A stretch of 64,000 bases of DNA from Spirodela intermedia (Eukaryota; Streptophyta; Magnoliopsida; Alismatales; Araceae). The notes beneath the pieces were generated by a model. The model saw nothing but the letters and a program-made list of their open reading frames with translations. It was not told the DNA's origin and did not search any database. Shown here piece by piece: positions 1 to 9,980 of the stretch (its first letter is position 1; each line of letters opens with the position of its first letter). Location of the stretch: NCBI GenBank assembly GCA_902729315.2, contig LR746272.1, positions 12,724,327 to 12,788,326 of the forward strand, read 5' to 3'. Made by a program: the position numbers and the translations under genes.

Positions 1-290
1 ATCAGTAAGGCGACAATGGTCGCTGGATGGTTTGTGCGACGACGGTTGCGGAAGGCCTAAGTGCGCGCGGGCGACGCGTTCTATAACGGCGCAGAACAGA
101 GCCGGGCGACTAGGGTCGCGGAGCGGCCTGTGCGACGACGGTCGGAGGTGGCCTGATCAAGGACGCTCGCTGGAAAGCCAGGCGATGATGCTTGCGGGGT
201 GGCTGCGCGACGACGGTCGTGGATCGACCAGGCGACAGTGGTCGCGGGAGGTCGGTGATGCGCAGAACTGTGCAGAGCCCTGCGGAATGG
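1..290. repeat. Degenerate GC-rich repeat
   Basis: Four diverged copies of a unit that carries a GGCGAC...GGTCGCGG-like core start near 11, 105, 180 and 230. Three of them (near 35, 130 and 210) are followed by the motif GCGACGACGGT. Spacing is irregular, about 50-95 bp. The open frames over this stretch have an arginine/aspartate-rich composition typical of translated repeat, and I see no gene. It could be the edge of a satellite or an unrecognised element, and it is cut by the left end of the window. Confidence 0.45.
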
Positions 291-451
291 CGTCGGCACG
301 GAAGAAGCTAAGCAGGAACGATACCGTCACGATAGGCTTGGCTGCGCTGAAGGTGTTCGTTGAAATGCGCAGGAAGCGCATGAGGCAACGACGCAAGAAC
401 AGCACGGCACCTTCCCAGTTCACCGTGGGAGCTCGTGACCTGGGCGGGACA

Positions 452-945
452 TGCGATTAAAGATTGGGGAGCCCGATTGGAGCAATATGCAGGTCTGGTG
501 CAAGATTTCTTCCTACCTAGGTCATCGGAAACATAGCATGGCAGATCAACTGCAGACCTCTGTGAAAAGCCTACTACATGGGCATAACCTTGGTTAGGCT
601 TCTTCCCCATGTTTATGACTGCATTAGAACTCCACGAATGAACGTCTGCTTTGACGAAGCGAATGAGTTTGTGGACGCTGATTTGGGATTGTATTCCAGA
701 ACGGGGGATGTTTTGATAACATCTATTGCAGGTTTACGGGCAGTCGTGGTCTATTTCCAGCAGAGACGTGGCAGCCATGCGGAAACCAAACGGATGCCGT
801 GGCTGGGCCTTGACAGGCTTTAGTCTTCGCGGTCGGGAGGCTATGACTGATGGGCCCGCAAAAGCACGGAAAGACAGCGAATAAAGGTTGACTTTTCATG
901 ATTCCAAGATGAAAACACTTACACAATCATCCCCTCCTGTGCTCT
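452..945 (+). pseudogene. DUF2921 gene fragment, copy 1 (3' end only)
   Basis: This stretch matches the last 140 codons and the 3' flank of the intact DUF2921 gene at 3579-6602. Homology begins at CATGCGATTAAAGATTGGGG (compare 6180) and continues past the stop into 3'-flank sequence shared with copy 2 (GTTGACTTTTCATGATT). It is disabled. A short deletion near 517 shifts the frame within the segment that encodes FFLLPQVVGN in copy 2, and the C-terminal codons after about 820 are scrambled. About 860 N-terminal codons are missing. The shared 3' flank makes it a sister of copy 2 rather than of copies 3 and 4. Confidence 0.85.
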
Positions 946-3578
946 TTGTTTGGCTCCAGCCCCCCACGAAATCTACAGGAAACAAGCGTCTTATCTGTGT
1001 GAAATGCATGCCAACCATTGATGGAATCGCCTTCATCATGCTAGTCGTTGATTCAACGGACAACTGTGATGCATGAGTTGATGGCATTACGGAAGTGGAC
1101 TCAGGGCTGAGTGATTCTCAGCCCGACCCCATCCTGAACCCTTCGCAGGCCAATAAACGGGGAAAGAGACTAGAGAAGAGGGTTGTCCCAAAGAAAACTT
1201 CTGAGGTGGTTCAGACGACGAATGGCCCTTCCAGGTATGTTGACAATGACGGGGACTGAATGGGAGTTTATTTCTAAGACCACTAAGACCACAAAATTTC
1301 TAGCCATATTAGTCGAGAAATAATTTCACTTAGGATAATTTGATATTTATGGAAAATTTAAAATGCATAGTTCTTTCAAAAAGTGTTGATTCAGTTCTTG
1401 TTCCAACCTTTCTTTGAGTCAAATATTGGGATCATTGCTTTTTTTGAGTAGATGATGTGGTGTCCTCAGTCCGTTGCTTCTCATGCTTCTTTCTATCACC
1501 AGGCTCCAATCTCGGCCAGATTGAAGCTAAGTCTTGGAGCCAGCAATGCAGAGGCAGAGAGGCCATGAGGTTTGGGGGCTTGCTTAAGCTTTCAGTTACT
1601 TGGGGAAGATTGGGCTCTTAACAACTCATCTCAAGACGAGGATCGAAATATAGATCAAAAGTCGTATAAGTGAAGTCAATGAGATGGGTATTGTCACGAA
1701 GCAGATGAAAGTTAAAGCCACTACACAAGTGAACATATCCTACTCGCCTTGAAGGTGAGACGAACCCATGCTCCCTTCTTCTGTTTAGATAATTTCTGCC
1801 CTCCCAGGCAAGGGATGCCTTTCTTTGATTAAAGGATGAGTAATGAATGTGAGAATACTAGTGGTCTATTCTCAAGCACGAGATAAGCTCTCCCTCTCTT
1901 TGAAGGGAAGATTGGGGAGGGGGGGATCCCATAGACCTATTTGAGAGAATTCTTAAGGTATATATAGCTATATCGTGGCTTATTTGACAAGTGTTCTCAA
2001 TTGGCAGAGCCTGACTCCATAACTTTTTTGACTCTTTAACTCCAGTAGGTGAGAACATTTAACGGCACGAGACGCTTTTATTACGGTGGGGACATCTTAT
2101 CCAGGACCTAGTCAAAGTCAACGTACCATGTTGGCTTGAATGTCAAAGGAAGGCAGCAAGTAAATGACTTCAACGATCAAATCGTGGAAATTGTGGCTCT
2201 TCTCACATCATCATGATATTAGCATTCATTCTTTATATAATGAAATTTATTAATCTCAAGGCTAGACATTGAATCCATTATACACCAAATATGGAATTAA
2301 CGAGTCATTTTTCTCAAAATTTATCAATACAAACATTTAATTTTTATAAAGGTTTTCATTCATTTGAACGAAATATTATACAATCCCATGATGCAAATAC
2401 AATACAAACACTTCCTACTTGCTTTCCAAGAAATTGCCGGAGAGGGAACCCGCGTCTCAATGGTTACCTTGAAGGTCCATTTTCAATTTCAATCGCCTAT
2501 GAAGCAATAATACCTTCTAACTGCAAATATATCTTATTTCTTCATGAAATTAATTGGCGATTGAAATTGCAATTGGAGCTTTAATAGAAATTGATGACGA
2601 AATGGAATGAATTTAAGTTCATCGCAAGTGGGGATTGAATAAAAGCCTAAACATCTACTTTATTAGATGTATATACTTCATTTATAACAGATATACTTCA
2701 CTCCACAATGTTTGCATGTTTATGTATGATGTTGCTTGTTGAAATCTTACTAGAGTTTCATGGACATCAAGGTGGTAATGAAAGGATTAAACTTGTGATC
2801 ACCCACAAGAATTTCTTCTGTTTCTGGCATTGACACCAAGAGAAGAAACCGACATGCGGCTGAGGTGGAGAGGGGAAGCGGGAGGCCCGGAGGTTTGTGT
2901 GCATGCTTAAGCTCTGTCACGATGTGCAGATAAGATCCGCCAAGAACGCATTGAAGGGTATTTGAAAAATTCAGAGTCAACGGCATCATCAAACGGAAGC
3001 ATCAAAGTCAAAGTCTATGACCTGTTGTCCACGGCAGTTGGCTCAGTCGGCATTCAAAATGAACCAGCTAAGTCAACACATTCACCCCGTAAATGACAGA
3101 AGACCCCATCTCTGTCGCTTTCTCTCTCCCGGGTCGCGTCAGATCCGGGCGGCTTATATCGATCAAACGGTGGGAACTGCAGAGCTCCTGCCACAGTCGC
3201 GACCCTTCTGTGGAGCCAACTGTAACAACTGCGGGACCGGAGCAGACAAGCGAGGAATCCCGAGTATCTTCTTCGTCCTTTTGGAAGTCTACACTACAGC
3301 AAAGGGCAAGCAACAGCGGACCTCCAAGCAGAGGCGCCCAACGTTTGCTCTTCCCCATCTTCACGAGGAGGAGAAACAGGAAGGGCTGTTGGACTGCCTC
3401 GCCCGCTTGGTGAACAGAAGGGTGTGATTCTGCGTCTCTCTTCCTCTTCTGTCGATTACTGAGTGTCAGAACTTGGTTTTCTGATATGTTCCACGCTCTC
3501 TCCCTTCTTATCGTCTTCGTTTTCAGGTCCTGTGGATATTATTAGATTTTCCATAACCTCTCAGCTTTAAGGAAGGCC
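946..3578. other. Intergenic region upstream of the DUF2921 gene
   Basis: No gene was recognised. It is mostly AT-rich. A 14-bp perfect inverted repeat lies at 2484-2497 and 2556-2569. The last 550 bp (about 3030-3578) are GC-richer with short overlapping frames in several phases. They probably hold the promoter and 5' leader of the DUF2921 gene, possibly with a leader intron ending at the pyrimidine-rich TTCGTTTTCAG near 3525. Confidence 0.5.
2484..2569. repeat. Short inverted repeat (14-bp arms)
   Basis: CAATTTCAATCGCC at 2484-2497 is the exact reverse complement of GGCGATTGAAATTG at 2556-2569, with a 58-bp spacer. It could be a small MITE remnant or a chance hairpin. I saw no target-site duplication. 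Confidence 0.4.
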
Positions 3579-6500
3579 ATGGGATCCGCCCCCTCGGCTC
3601 CCTTTTTCTGGGTAGTCCTCTGGTTATCTTCCCTGCACCTCGGCGCCTCCTTCTACTACGGCTTCCAAGAGGCAAAAAGAGTAGGCCATCACATCTACCC
3701 CCGCTTCTTAGAGGTACATCGGGAATGCGCCTCCATCCTTTCCTCGGTGAAGCTGGACGTGTCTAAAGCCGATGATATTCCCACTGAGATGAACCTCAAT
3801 GGAGAATGGGCACAAAACTCCAGTGACGCGCCTTTGATGCCAGTATACATGGGCTCCCACTACAATTCTTCCGGGTTCCCCTCTACTCGATTCCGAGCGA
3901 TTTTCAGTGCGGTGGTGGATGTCGACGGAGGGGGACGATCCCCAACCGCCATGAATCTGAGCGGCACCCTGACTCTGAACATCTTAAGAGATGAAAATTG
4001 GGGACAGCGAAACAACCAAACTAATGAAAGGCATTCCAAACTCGAGATTGCCTTCGAAGGTTTGTATTTCGAGTCAAAGGAGGATGGTGGAGAGCGTGTG
4101 ATGTGCCTGCTGGGGTCTGCCAATCTCCCTCTTCGTGGGGATGATCCCGCTGATCCGTGGAACTTGAAAAATGATTCAGACACCAGAGTGGATCGGATTC
4201 ACCCTCCGAAAGATGAAAAAATCAAGCTTGTTGTTCGCGTTCCCATGTCATCTAACTTGACCAGAAGAGAAATCAAGGGGGATATGATGAGTCTTCACAA
4301 CAAGTCAACCCCTGGATACTTCAGCAAGGTGCAGGTTGCTTTCCGTTTGGCTGATTACTCAATGAGGGCGTACAAATTCGAATCCGGAAATATCACCGCC
4401 AAAGCCTGCAGTCCCTACCCTCATCCGCACAAGTGGCTGGATGATCACATAAAGGTCTACAAGGGACCAGATTTCTGTAACATTCTGCATCAGCTTGAAT
4501 CCTACCAATCATTCACAATGTTGCCAAACTGGATATGCGACTCAACAAATGAAGACTACAGGAAGATGTGGCCATTTCAATCGAAGGACTTCAATGGGAC
4601 CCATTGGAGCTTTGGCCATGTCGGGTTCGTCATGTCTGAGATTCAATGCAAGTTGGAGGGCGGCCCCAACGGCAGTGATTTCTTTGCAAGGGCGGCTTCT
4701 CTGTTCAAGGAGGTTCTTCCATGGGAGCTCGATTCTGAAGCTGCCCACAGGACGAGTCTCTCTCGTCCGATCGTTTCGTCAGAGGGGTTTTGGAACTCCT
4801 CCAGCGGGCAGCTCTGCATGGTGGCTTGCGCCGGAGCAGATCCCTCACGGTGCAACCTCCGCATCTGCCTGTACGTGCCGACGTCTTTCTCCATCACCCA
4901 GAGAAGCACCGTCATCGGGAGCATCTCCAGCATCAGCAAGAGTGGGGATCCTTCCAATTTCTCTTTCTCGTTCGGACGGGCCATAGGCGCCTATGGCCTG
5001 GGCACTGTGTCCCGTGCATCCGAGTCATCGTACGAGTACACAATGACGAAGCAAGCCACTAATTTTCTCGGTAGAGACGGGACCACCGGCCGCGGTGGTG
5101 GTATTAAAAAAGCTCTGCTCAAGTATCCAAGGATGAACGAAGGCGTTGACCTCTGCCGTGATCTCATGCTCTCCGTCTCTGCGTTCCCCGTCCAGGGGTC
5201 AGGTAGTCGTTCAGCAAGGGAATTTGTTATATTTAAAATATTTACTCTGGGCTCGAAGTTTTGCGACTATGATCTCTATCAGCCGTCAGGAAACTCGCCT
5301 GACAAACCTGCTCAAGCTGCCGCATCAACTCTGAATGTCTCAGCAGAGCTCGAGATCACCAGGAATCCTCGCAATAAGTCCCTGGTGCTGTCCCTGGAGG
5401 GTCTGTACAGCCAGGCGACCGGAAAGATGTACCTGGTCGGCTGCAGAGTTGCCCCTGTTCCGAGGAAAACAGTATGTAACATCACTGACTGGCAACATCT
5501 GGATTGTGAGATTAAGGTTGAGATCCAGTATCCACCCACGACTCTCCGAGGGCTGACTATGCCAACAGCCACAGTCTCGATAGAAAGCAACCGACCTAAA
5601 GACAAAGATCCCCTCTACTTCGATCCAGTCAAACTACAGACATCCGCAATCATGTACAGAAGTCAAAGTGAGGAGATACTCTCCGACAGACAAGTGGAAG
5701 TGGTCCTCCGGATTTCAACACTGTCAATAGTCGCGGCTTGCATACTGAGCCAGCTGCTTTATGTCAAGCAAACAAGTGCCGATGCCCCCTACGTATCTCA
5801 TGTCATGCTGGGCATCCAAGCTCTTGGGTATGGTCTTCCATTGATCACAGGGGCAGATGCTCTCTTCACAACGCTATCGCAAAGACACCATGCGTCATCA
5901 TATCAATACGATCTCCAACGTGACGGGTCATTCCAAATTGCGGACTTTATTGTGAAGTCCCTTGTACTGACGGCATTTCTTCTCACTCTAAGGCTCTGGC
6001 AGAAAGTGTGGGAGTCGCGCATCCGGTTACCAACAGGGGTGCCAAGTGATAAGCGGGTGCTCGTGGTATGCTTGATCCTTCATGCGGTTGGATTTCTGGT
6101 CATCCTTCTCACAAATCCAAATACCCATCTTCATGAGCCTACTGGAACAGACATTTATAATAGTTCCCAAAGTCCGAGTCATGGGATTAAACATTGGGGA
6201 GCCCGATTGGAGCAGTATGCAGGTCTGATGCAAGATTTCTTCCTACTTCCTCAGGTCGTCGGAAACATAATATGGCAGATCAAGTGCAGACCTCTGAGAA
6301 AAGGCTACTACCTGGGCATAACCTTGATTAGGCTTCTTCCCCATGCTTACGACTACGCTAGAGCTCCGCTGATGAACGCCTACTTTGACCAAGGGTATGA
6401 GTTTGTGGACCCTGATTTGGGATTCTACTCCAGAACAGGGGATGTTTTCATACCATTAGTTGGAGTTTTACTGGCAGTCGTGGTCTATTTCCAGCAGAGA

Positions 6501-6602
6501 TGCGGCAGCCGTGGGGGAGCCAAATGGATGTCGTGGTTGGGCCTTGGTAGGCTTTGGTCTCCGGCGTCGGGAGGCTACGACAGGGTAGCCGCGGTGCCAT
6601 AG
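3579..6602 (+). CDS. DUF2921 transmembrane protein, intact copy 2
   Basis: This single-exon gene encodes 1007 aa. Residues 1-27 look like a cleavable signal peptide (FFWVVLWLSSLHLGASF). Residues of about 28-700 form a long luminal or extracellular part with many N-glycosylation sequons. About seven hydrophobic helices follow in the last 300 residues, starting near VEVVLRISTLSIVAACILS and ending with VFIPLVGVLLAVVVYF. This is the layout of plant DUF2921 proteins such as Arabidopsis At1g52780; the related FLYING SAUCER proteins add a RING finger, which is absent here. The molecular role is unknown. The ATG sits in a good context (GGCCATGGG). The TAG stop may be early: 23 further codons continue in frame to TAA at 6669-6671. 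It is the only complete member of the local four-copy cluster. Confidence 0.9.
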   Translation: MGSAPSAPFFWVVLWLSSLHLGASFYYGFQEAKRVGHHIYPRFLEVHRECASILSSVKLDVSKADDIPTEMNLNGEWAQNSSDAPLMPVYMGSHYNSSGFPSTRFRAIFSAVVDVDGGGRSPTAMNLSGTLTLNILRDENWGQRNNQTNERHSKLEIAFEGLYFESKEDGGERVMCLLGSANLPLRGDDPADPWNLKNDSDTRVDRIHPPKDEKIKLVVRVPMSSNLTRREIKGDMMSLHNKSTPGYFSKVQVAFRLADYSMRAYKFESGNITAKACSPYPHPHKWLDDHIKVYKGPDFCNILHQLESYQSFTMLPNWICDSTNEDYRKMWPFQSKDFNGTHWSFGHVGFVMSEIQCKLEGGPNGSDFFARAASLFKEVLPWELDSEAAHRTSLSRPIVSSEGFWNSSSGQLCMVACAGADPSRCNLRICLYVPTSFSITQRSTVIGSISSISKSGDPSNFSFSFGRAIGAYGLGTVSRASESSYEYTMTKQATNFLGRDGTTGRGGGIKKALLKYPRMNEGVDLCRDLMLSVSAFPVQGSGSRSAREFVIFKIFTLGSKFCDYDLYQPSGNSPDKPAQAAASTLNVSAELEITRNPRNKSLVLSLEGLYSQATGKMYLVGCRVAPVPRKTVCNITDWQHLDCEIKVEIQYPPTTLRGLTMPTATVSIESNRPKDKDPLYFDPVKLQTSAIMYRSQSEEILSDRQVEVVLRISTLSIVAACILSQLLYVKQTSADAPYVSHVMLGIQALGYGLPLITGADALFTTLSQRHHASSYQYDLQRDGSFQIADFIVKSLVLTAFLLTLRLWQKVWESRIRLPTGVPSDKRVLVVCLILHAVGFLVILLTNPNTHLHEPTGTDIYNSSQSPSHGIKHWGARLEQYAGLMQDFFLLPQVVGNIIWQIKCRPLRKGYYLGITLIRLLPHAYDYARAPLMNAYFDQGYEFVDPDLGFYSRTGDVFIPLVGVLLAVVVYFQQRCGSRGGAKWMSWLGLGRLWSPASGGYDRVAAVP

Positions 6603-6671
6603 GAATCGGAGTTTGTGGCTGGTGCAATGGAGACAGCAAAGCCGGCTAAAGAACGAGCAGACACAGAATAA

Positions 6672-7128
6672 AGGTTGACTTTTCATGATTTCAAGATGAA
6701 AACACTTGTACATCCATCCCCTCGTGAGCTCTTTTAGGCGACTGTGCCTGTGTCTTCTGTGGTTGTGCGTCTCATCAGTTGACTTCGTCCCTCCCCTCTT
6801 GACGATGTCTCTGGAACTCATCACACGATGAAATAATGTGTCCTTGTAGTAAGTATGTAATGAAGTCAGAATGAAGGATTTCACGCGTTGGTTTATGCTT
6901 TTTGTTTGGCAAATGATGACATGAATTGAGGTTGACTTGTATCGTCGTCGTTGAAGGGGGTCAGGGGTACCTGCGCTGGCGGCGGAGGATAATTTGTGAG
7001 GTTGACTATGGGTTGTTTTTGGAAATGACCAGAGTAGCCTACGAGAGCAAATCTTCGAACGGGTGGCGACCAGTGCCTGGTGTCTGATCTTCTTCGGAAA
7101 ACATGTATACTCTGTCCAGATCTCGTTC
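6672..7128. other. Intergenic region, DUF2921 to CRR21
   Basis: It begins with the 3' flank that copies 1 and 2 of the DUF2921 gene share (to about 6735). The rest should contain the CRR21 promoter. No further gene was seen. The minus-strand open frame over this stretch has no recognisable protein features. Confidence 0.5.
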
Positions 7129-9666
7129 ATGGCCTCCCTCCTCCACACCCTGCCCAACTCTCTCCCTCCCCACAGCAAATCTCGTCCAGTCAGGAAGTCT
7201 TTCCACGCGCCAGCTGCCCCTCTCCTCGGTCTCCTCCACCATGAGAACGCCGATGCAGCTCCAACCCTCCGCAAATCCTTGTTGCATCAGATGTCCTCCC
7301 TCTGCAAGGACGGGCTCATCGGAGAAGCCTTCGACTTCCTCTGCGACATGGAGACGGAAGGGGCCCCCGTCGGCCCCGAGATCTACGGGGAAATGCTCCA
7401 GGCCTGCGTGTACGAGCGGGCTCTCTCCCAAGGTCGGCAAATCCACGCGCGAGTTATCAAGAAGGGGGACATCTTCCACAGAAACGAGTACCTGGAGACG
7501 AAACTCGTGATTTTCTACGCGAAATGCCGCGTCTCAGCCGCCGCTCTCGATCTGTTCCAGAGGCAGCGCCGCCGCAACGTTTTCTCATGGGCCGCCATGA
7601 TAGGATTGCTCTGCAGAGAAGGCCTCGGCGAGAAGGCCGTGGTGGGTTTCTGCGAGATGATGACCGACGGGTTTCTACCCGACAATTTCGTCATCCCCAA
7701 TGCTCTGAAAGCTTGCTCCTCCGCACAGCTGATCGGCTGCGGCACGGGGATCCATGGATATGCCTTGAAGATGGGCTACAGAGGCTGCGTCTTCGTCCAG
7801 AGCAGTCTTGTCGATTTCTATGGGAAATCCGGAATTGTGGAAGATGCCAGGAAGATCTTCGATCAAATGCCGGAAAAGAATGCGGTGGCCTGGAATTCCA
7901 TGCTCGTAAGTTATGTACATAATGGACTAGATTGGGGGGCAATGAAAGCCTTCTATGATATGAGAACTGAGAGTGTGGAACCAACCCGGGTCACCATAGC
8001 CAGTTTCCTCTCTGCTTCAGCGAATCTGCGAGCTCTGGACGAAGGAAGGCAAAGCCATGCGGTTGCAGTGTTATTTGGTTTAGAGCTCGACAGCATCCTG
8101 AGTAGCTCTCTGATCAATTTCTACTGCAAGGTCGGCCTGACGGATGATGCAGAGCTCGTCTTCAGTCGAACCCTAGAGAAAGACACGGTGATCTGGAATC
8201 TGCTCATCTCTGGTTATCTGCAAGACGGCCAAGTCGACAAAGTACTCCGTACTTGCCGTAGAATGGTAATGGAGGATCTGAGGTTTGACTCTGTCACCTT
8301 GTCTTCTATCCTATCGGCATGTGCGGGCACAGAGAACCTGAAGCTCGGTATAGAGGGGCATGGCTACTGCATCAGAAACGGTCTCGACACAGATTCAACT
8401 GTCGCAAGCGGCATCATCGACGTGTACGCGAAGTGCAGAAAGATAGAACTCGCAAGACAGGTCTTCGACATGGCGGCGAACAGAGATCTGATCATGTGGA
8501 ACACCCAGCTTTCTGCGTATGCTAATTGTGGTTTGAGCGGCGAGGCCTTGAAGCTGTTCTACCAGATGCAGCTGGAAAGCATAGCTCCCAATGTCATCTC
8601 TTGGAATTCCGTAATCTTGGGACTTTTAAGGAGTAATCAGGTGGACGAGGCATACGACATGCTCGCCCAGATGCAATCAGCAGAGGTGCAGCCCAACCTG
8701 GTCACATGGACGACACTGATATCTGGTTCCGCACAGAAGGGATGTGGATCTGAAGCAATCGAGCTCTTCATCCGAATGCAGGCGGCAGGCTTCAGACCTA
8801 ATATCGTCAGCATTCTGGCTGTGATCTCGGCATGTACAGAAGTAGCATCTTTACCATATGGGAAGGCCATTTATGGATATATTACAAGGCAAGGATTCTG
8901 CTCATCCCCCCTTCCTGTTGTGACATCTCTCGTAGATCTTTATGCTAAATGCGGCAACATAGACCTCGCCATGAGGATCTTCGATGCGAGCTTGACGAAG
9001 GAGTTGCCCCTGTATAATGCAATGATCTCTGGGTACGCACTGCACGGTCGAGCTGCAGAAGCGCTCGGCCTGTTTGCCCAGATGCAGAGAGAAGGGATCA
9101 GTCCAGACGCCATCACCTTCACCGGGCTGTTGACGGCGTGCGGCCATGGAGGGCTGGTGGAAGAAGGCCTGAAGCTTTTCTCAGAGATGGCCTCCACATA
9201 TCACGTGTTCCCGGGCATGGAGCATCACGACTGCGTCGTCACTCTGTTAACACGCCATGGAAACATTGAGGGAGCTCTCGAGTTTATCTCTGCGATGCCT
9301 TTCAGACCGGATTCCAAGACTCTCGGATCTCTGCTCGCTGCATGCAGACTGCATCGGTGGCCAGAGCTGGGCGAATACCTTTCACGGCAGCTGTTTGAAA
9401 CGGGATCCGAAGACCCGGCTCCATATGCCGTGGATGGAAGGTGGTATGAAGCATCAAGAACGAGGGGCGACGAGAGAGAGAAAGGACTGCGGAAAAATCC
9501 TGGGTGCAGTTGGATACAACTCGGAGGCGGCCTTCACACATTTGTGGCTGGTGATGAATCTCACCCAGAGATGGATCGAATTTATGGGACGCTACGATTG
9601 TTGCTGAGGGAGATGAGATTCTTGGGTTATGTACCTTCCGTCGGCGGCGTTTCTGAGTTGCTCTGA
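7129..9666 (+). CDS. CRR21: PPR protein of the E/E+ class, CRR21 orthologue
   Basis: This intronless gene encodes 845 aa with tandem PLS-type pentatricopeptide repeats. The sequence closely tracks Arabidopsis CRR21 (At5g55740, about 830 aa) from end to end, for example GPEIYGEMLQACVYERALS, FSWAAMIGLLCREGLGEKA and KNPGCSWIQL near the C terminus. It ends after an E/E+ region without a DYW domain. CRR21 is a plastid RNA-binding factor needed for C-to-U editing of an ndhD site, and so for the NDH complex. I chose ATG 7129 (MASLLHTLPNSLP) over the in-frame ATG 22 codons upstream because it aligns with the CRR21 N terminus and starts a serine/proline-rich plastid transit sequence. Synthesis of a separate deaminase partner is not seen here. 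Confidence 0.93.
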   Translation: MASLLHTLPNSLPPHSKSRPVRKSFHAPAAPLLGLLHHENADAAPTLRKSLLHQMSSLCKDGLIGEAFDFLCDMETEGAPVGPEIYGEMLQACVYERALSQGRQIHARVIKKGDIFHRNEYLETKLVIFYAKCRVSAAALDLFQRQRRRNVFSWAAMIGLLCREGLGEKAVVGFCEMMTDGFLPDNFVIPNALKACSSAQLIGCGTGIHGYALKMGYRGCVFVQSSLVDFYGKSGIVEDARKIFDQMPEKNAVAWNSMLVSYVHNGLDWGAMKAFYDMRTESVEPTRVTIASFLSASANLRALDEGRQSHAVAVLFGLELDSILSSSLINFYCKVGLTDDAELVFSRTLEKDTVIWNLLISGYLQDGQVDKVLRTCRRMVMEDLRFDSVTLSSILSACAGTENLKLGIEGHGYCIRNGLDTDSTVASGIIDVYAKCRKIELARQVFDMAANRDLIMWNTQLSAYANCGLSGEALKLFYQMQLESIAPNVISWNSVILGLLRSNQVDEAYDMLAQMQSAEVQPNLVTWTTLISGSAQKGCGSEAIELFIRMQAAGFRPNIVSILAVISACTEVASLPYGKAIYGYITRQGFCSSPLPVVTSLVDLYAKCGNIDLAMRIFDASLTKELPLYNAMISGYALHGRAAEALGLFAQMQREGISPDAITFTGLLTACGHGGLVEEGLKLFSEMASTYHVFPGMEHHDCVVTLLTRHGNIEGALEFISAMPFRPDSKTLGSLLAACRLHRWPELGEYLSRQLFETGSEDPAPYAVDGRWYEASRTRGDEREKGLRKNPGCSWIQLGGGLHTFVAGDESHPEMDRIYGTLRLLLREMRFLGYVPSVGGVSELL

Positions 9667-9932
9667 ACGAGATCGTTCCGAGTAGATTGAGCTTCCAGCA
9701 GCTTGCGGAGGTTGCTCTGTCACCGGTTCCATAATCGGTTGCATTGCATTTCATCTGCGCTCCAGAAGTCCAGAACTTTGCCGATTAATACGGTTTACGA
9801 GAAGACAAGAGACACAGAGAAATGAGAAAAGGCCACGCACGACCGAGTCCGGTGTAACCTTTATATAGACCACAAAATAAAAATGACCAAAAGATAGTGT
9901 GGGAGAAGCCTTGGGTCTTAAAAGCGGGCTGT

Positions 9933-9975
<43 letters not shown>

Positions 9976-9980
9976 CAATC
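9667..9980. other. CRR21 3' flank with a (GA)n tract
   Basis: This short gap holds a (GA)n microsatellite at about 9935-9973. It ends where homology to the DUF2921 gene resumes at 9981, so the microsatellite marks the 5' breakpoint of DUF2921 copy 3. Confidence 0.6.

Noticed and set aside
3017-3427. Overlapping plus- and minus-strand frames of about 100-136 codons upstream of the DUF2921 gene
   Set aside because: There is no conserved motif, and the frames coexist on both strands in a GC-rich leader or promoter.
6468-7274. A 268-codon minus-strand open frame across the DUF2921 end and CRR21 start
   Set aside because: It overlaps two well-supported plus-strand genes and has no recognisable domain.
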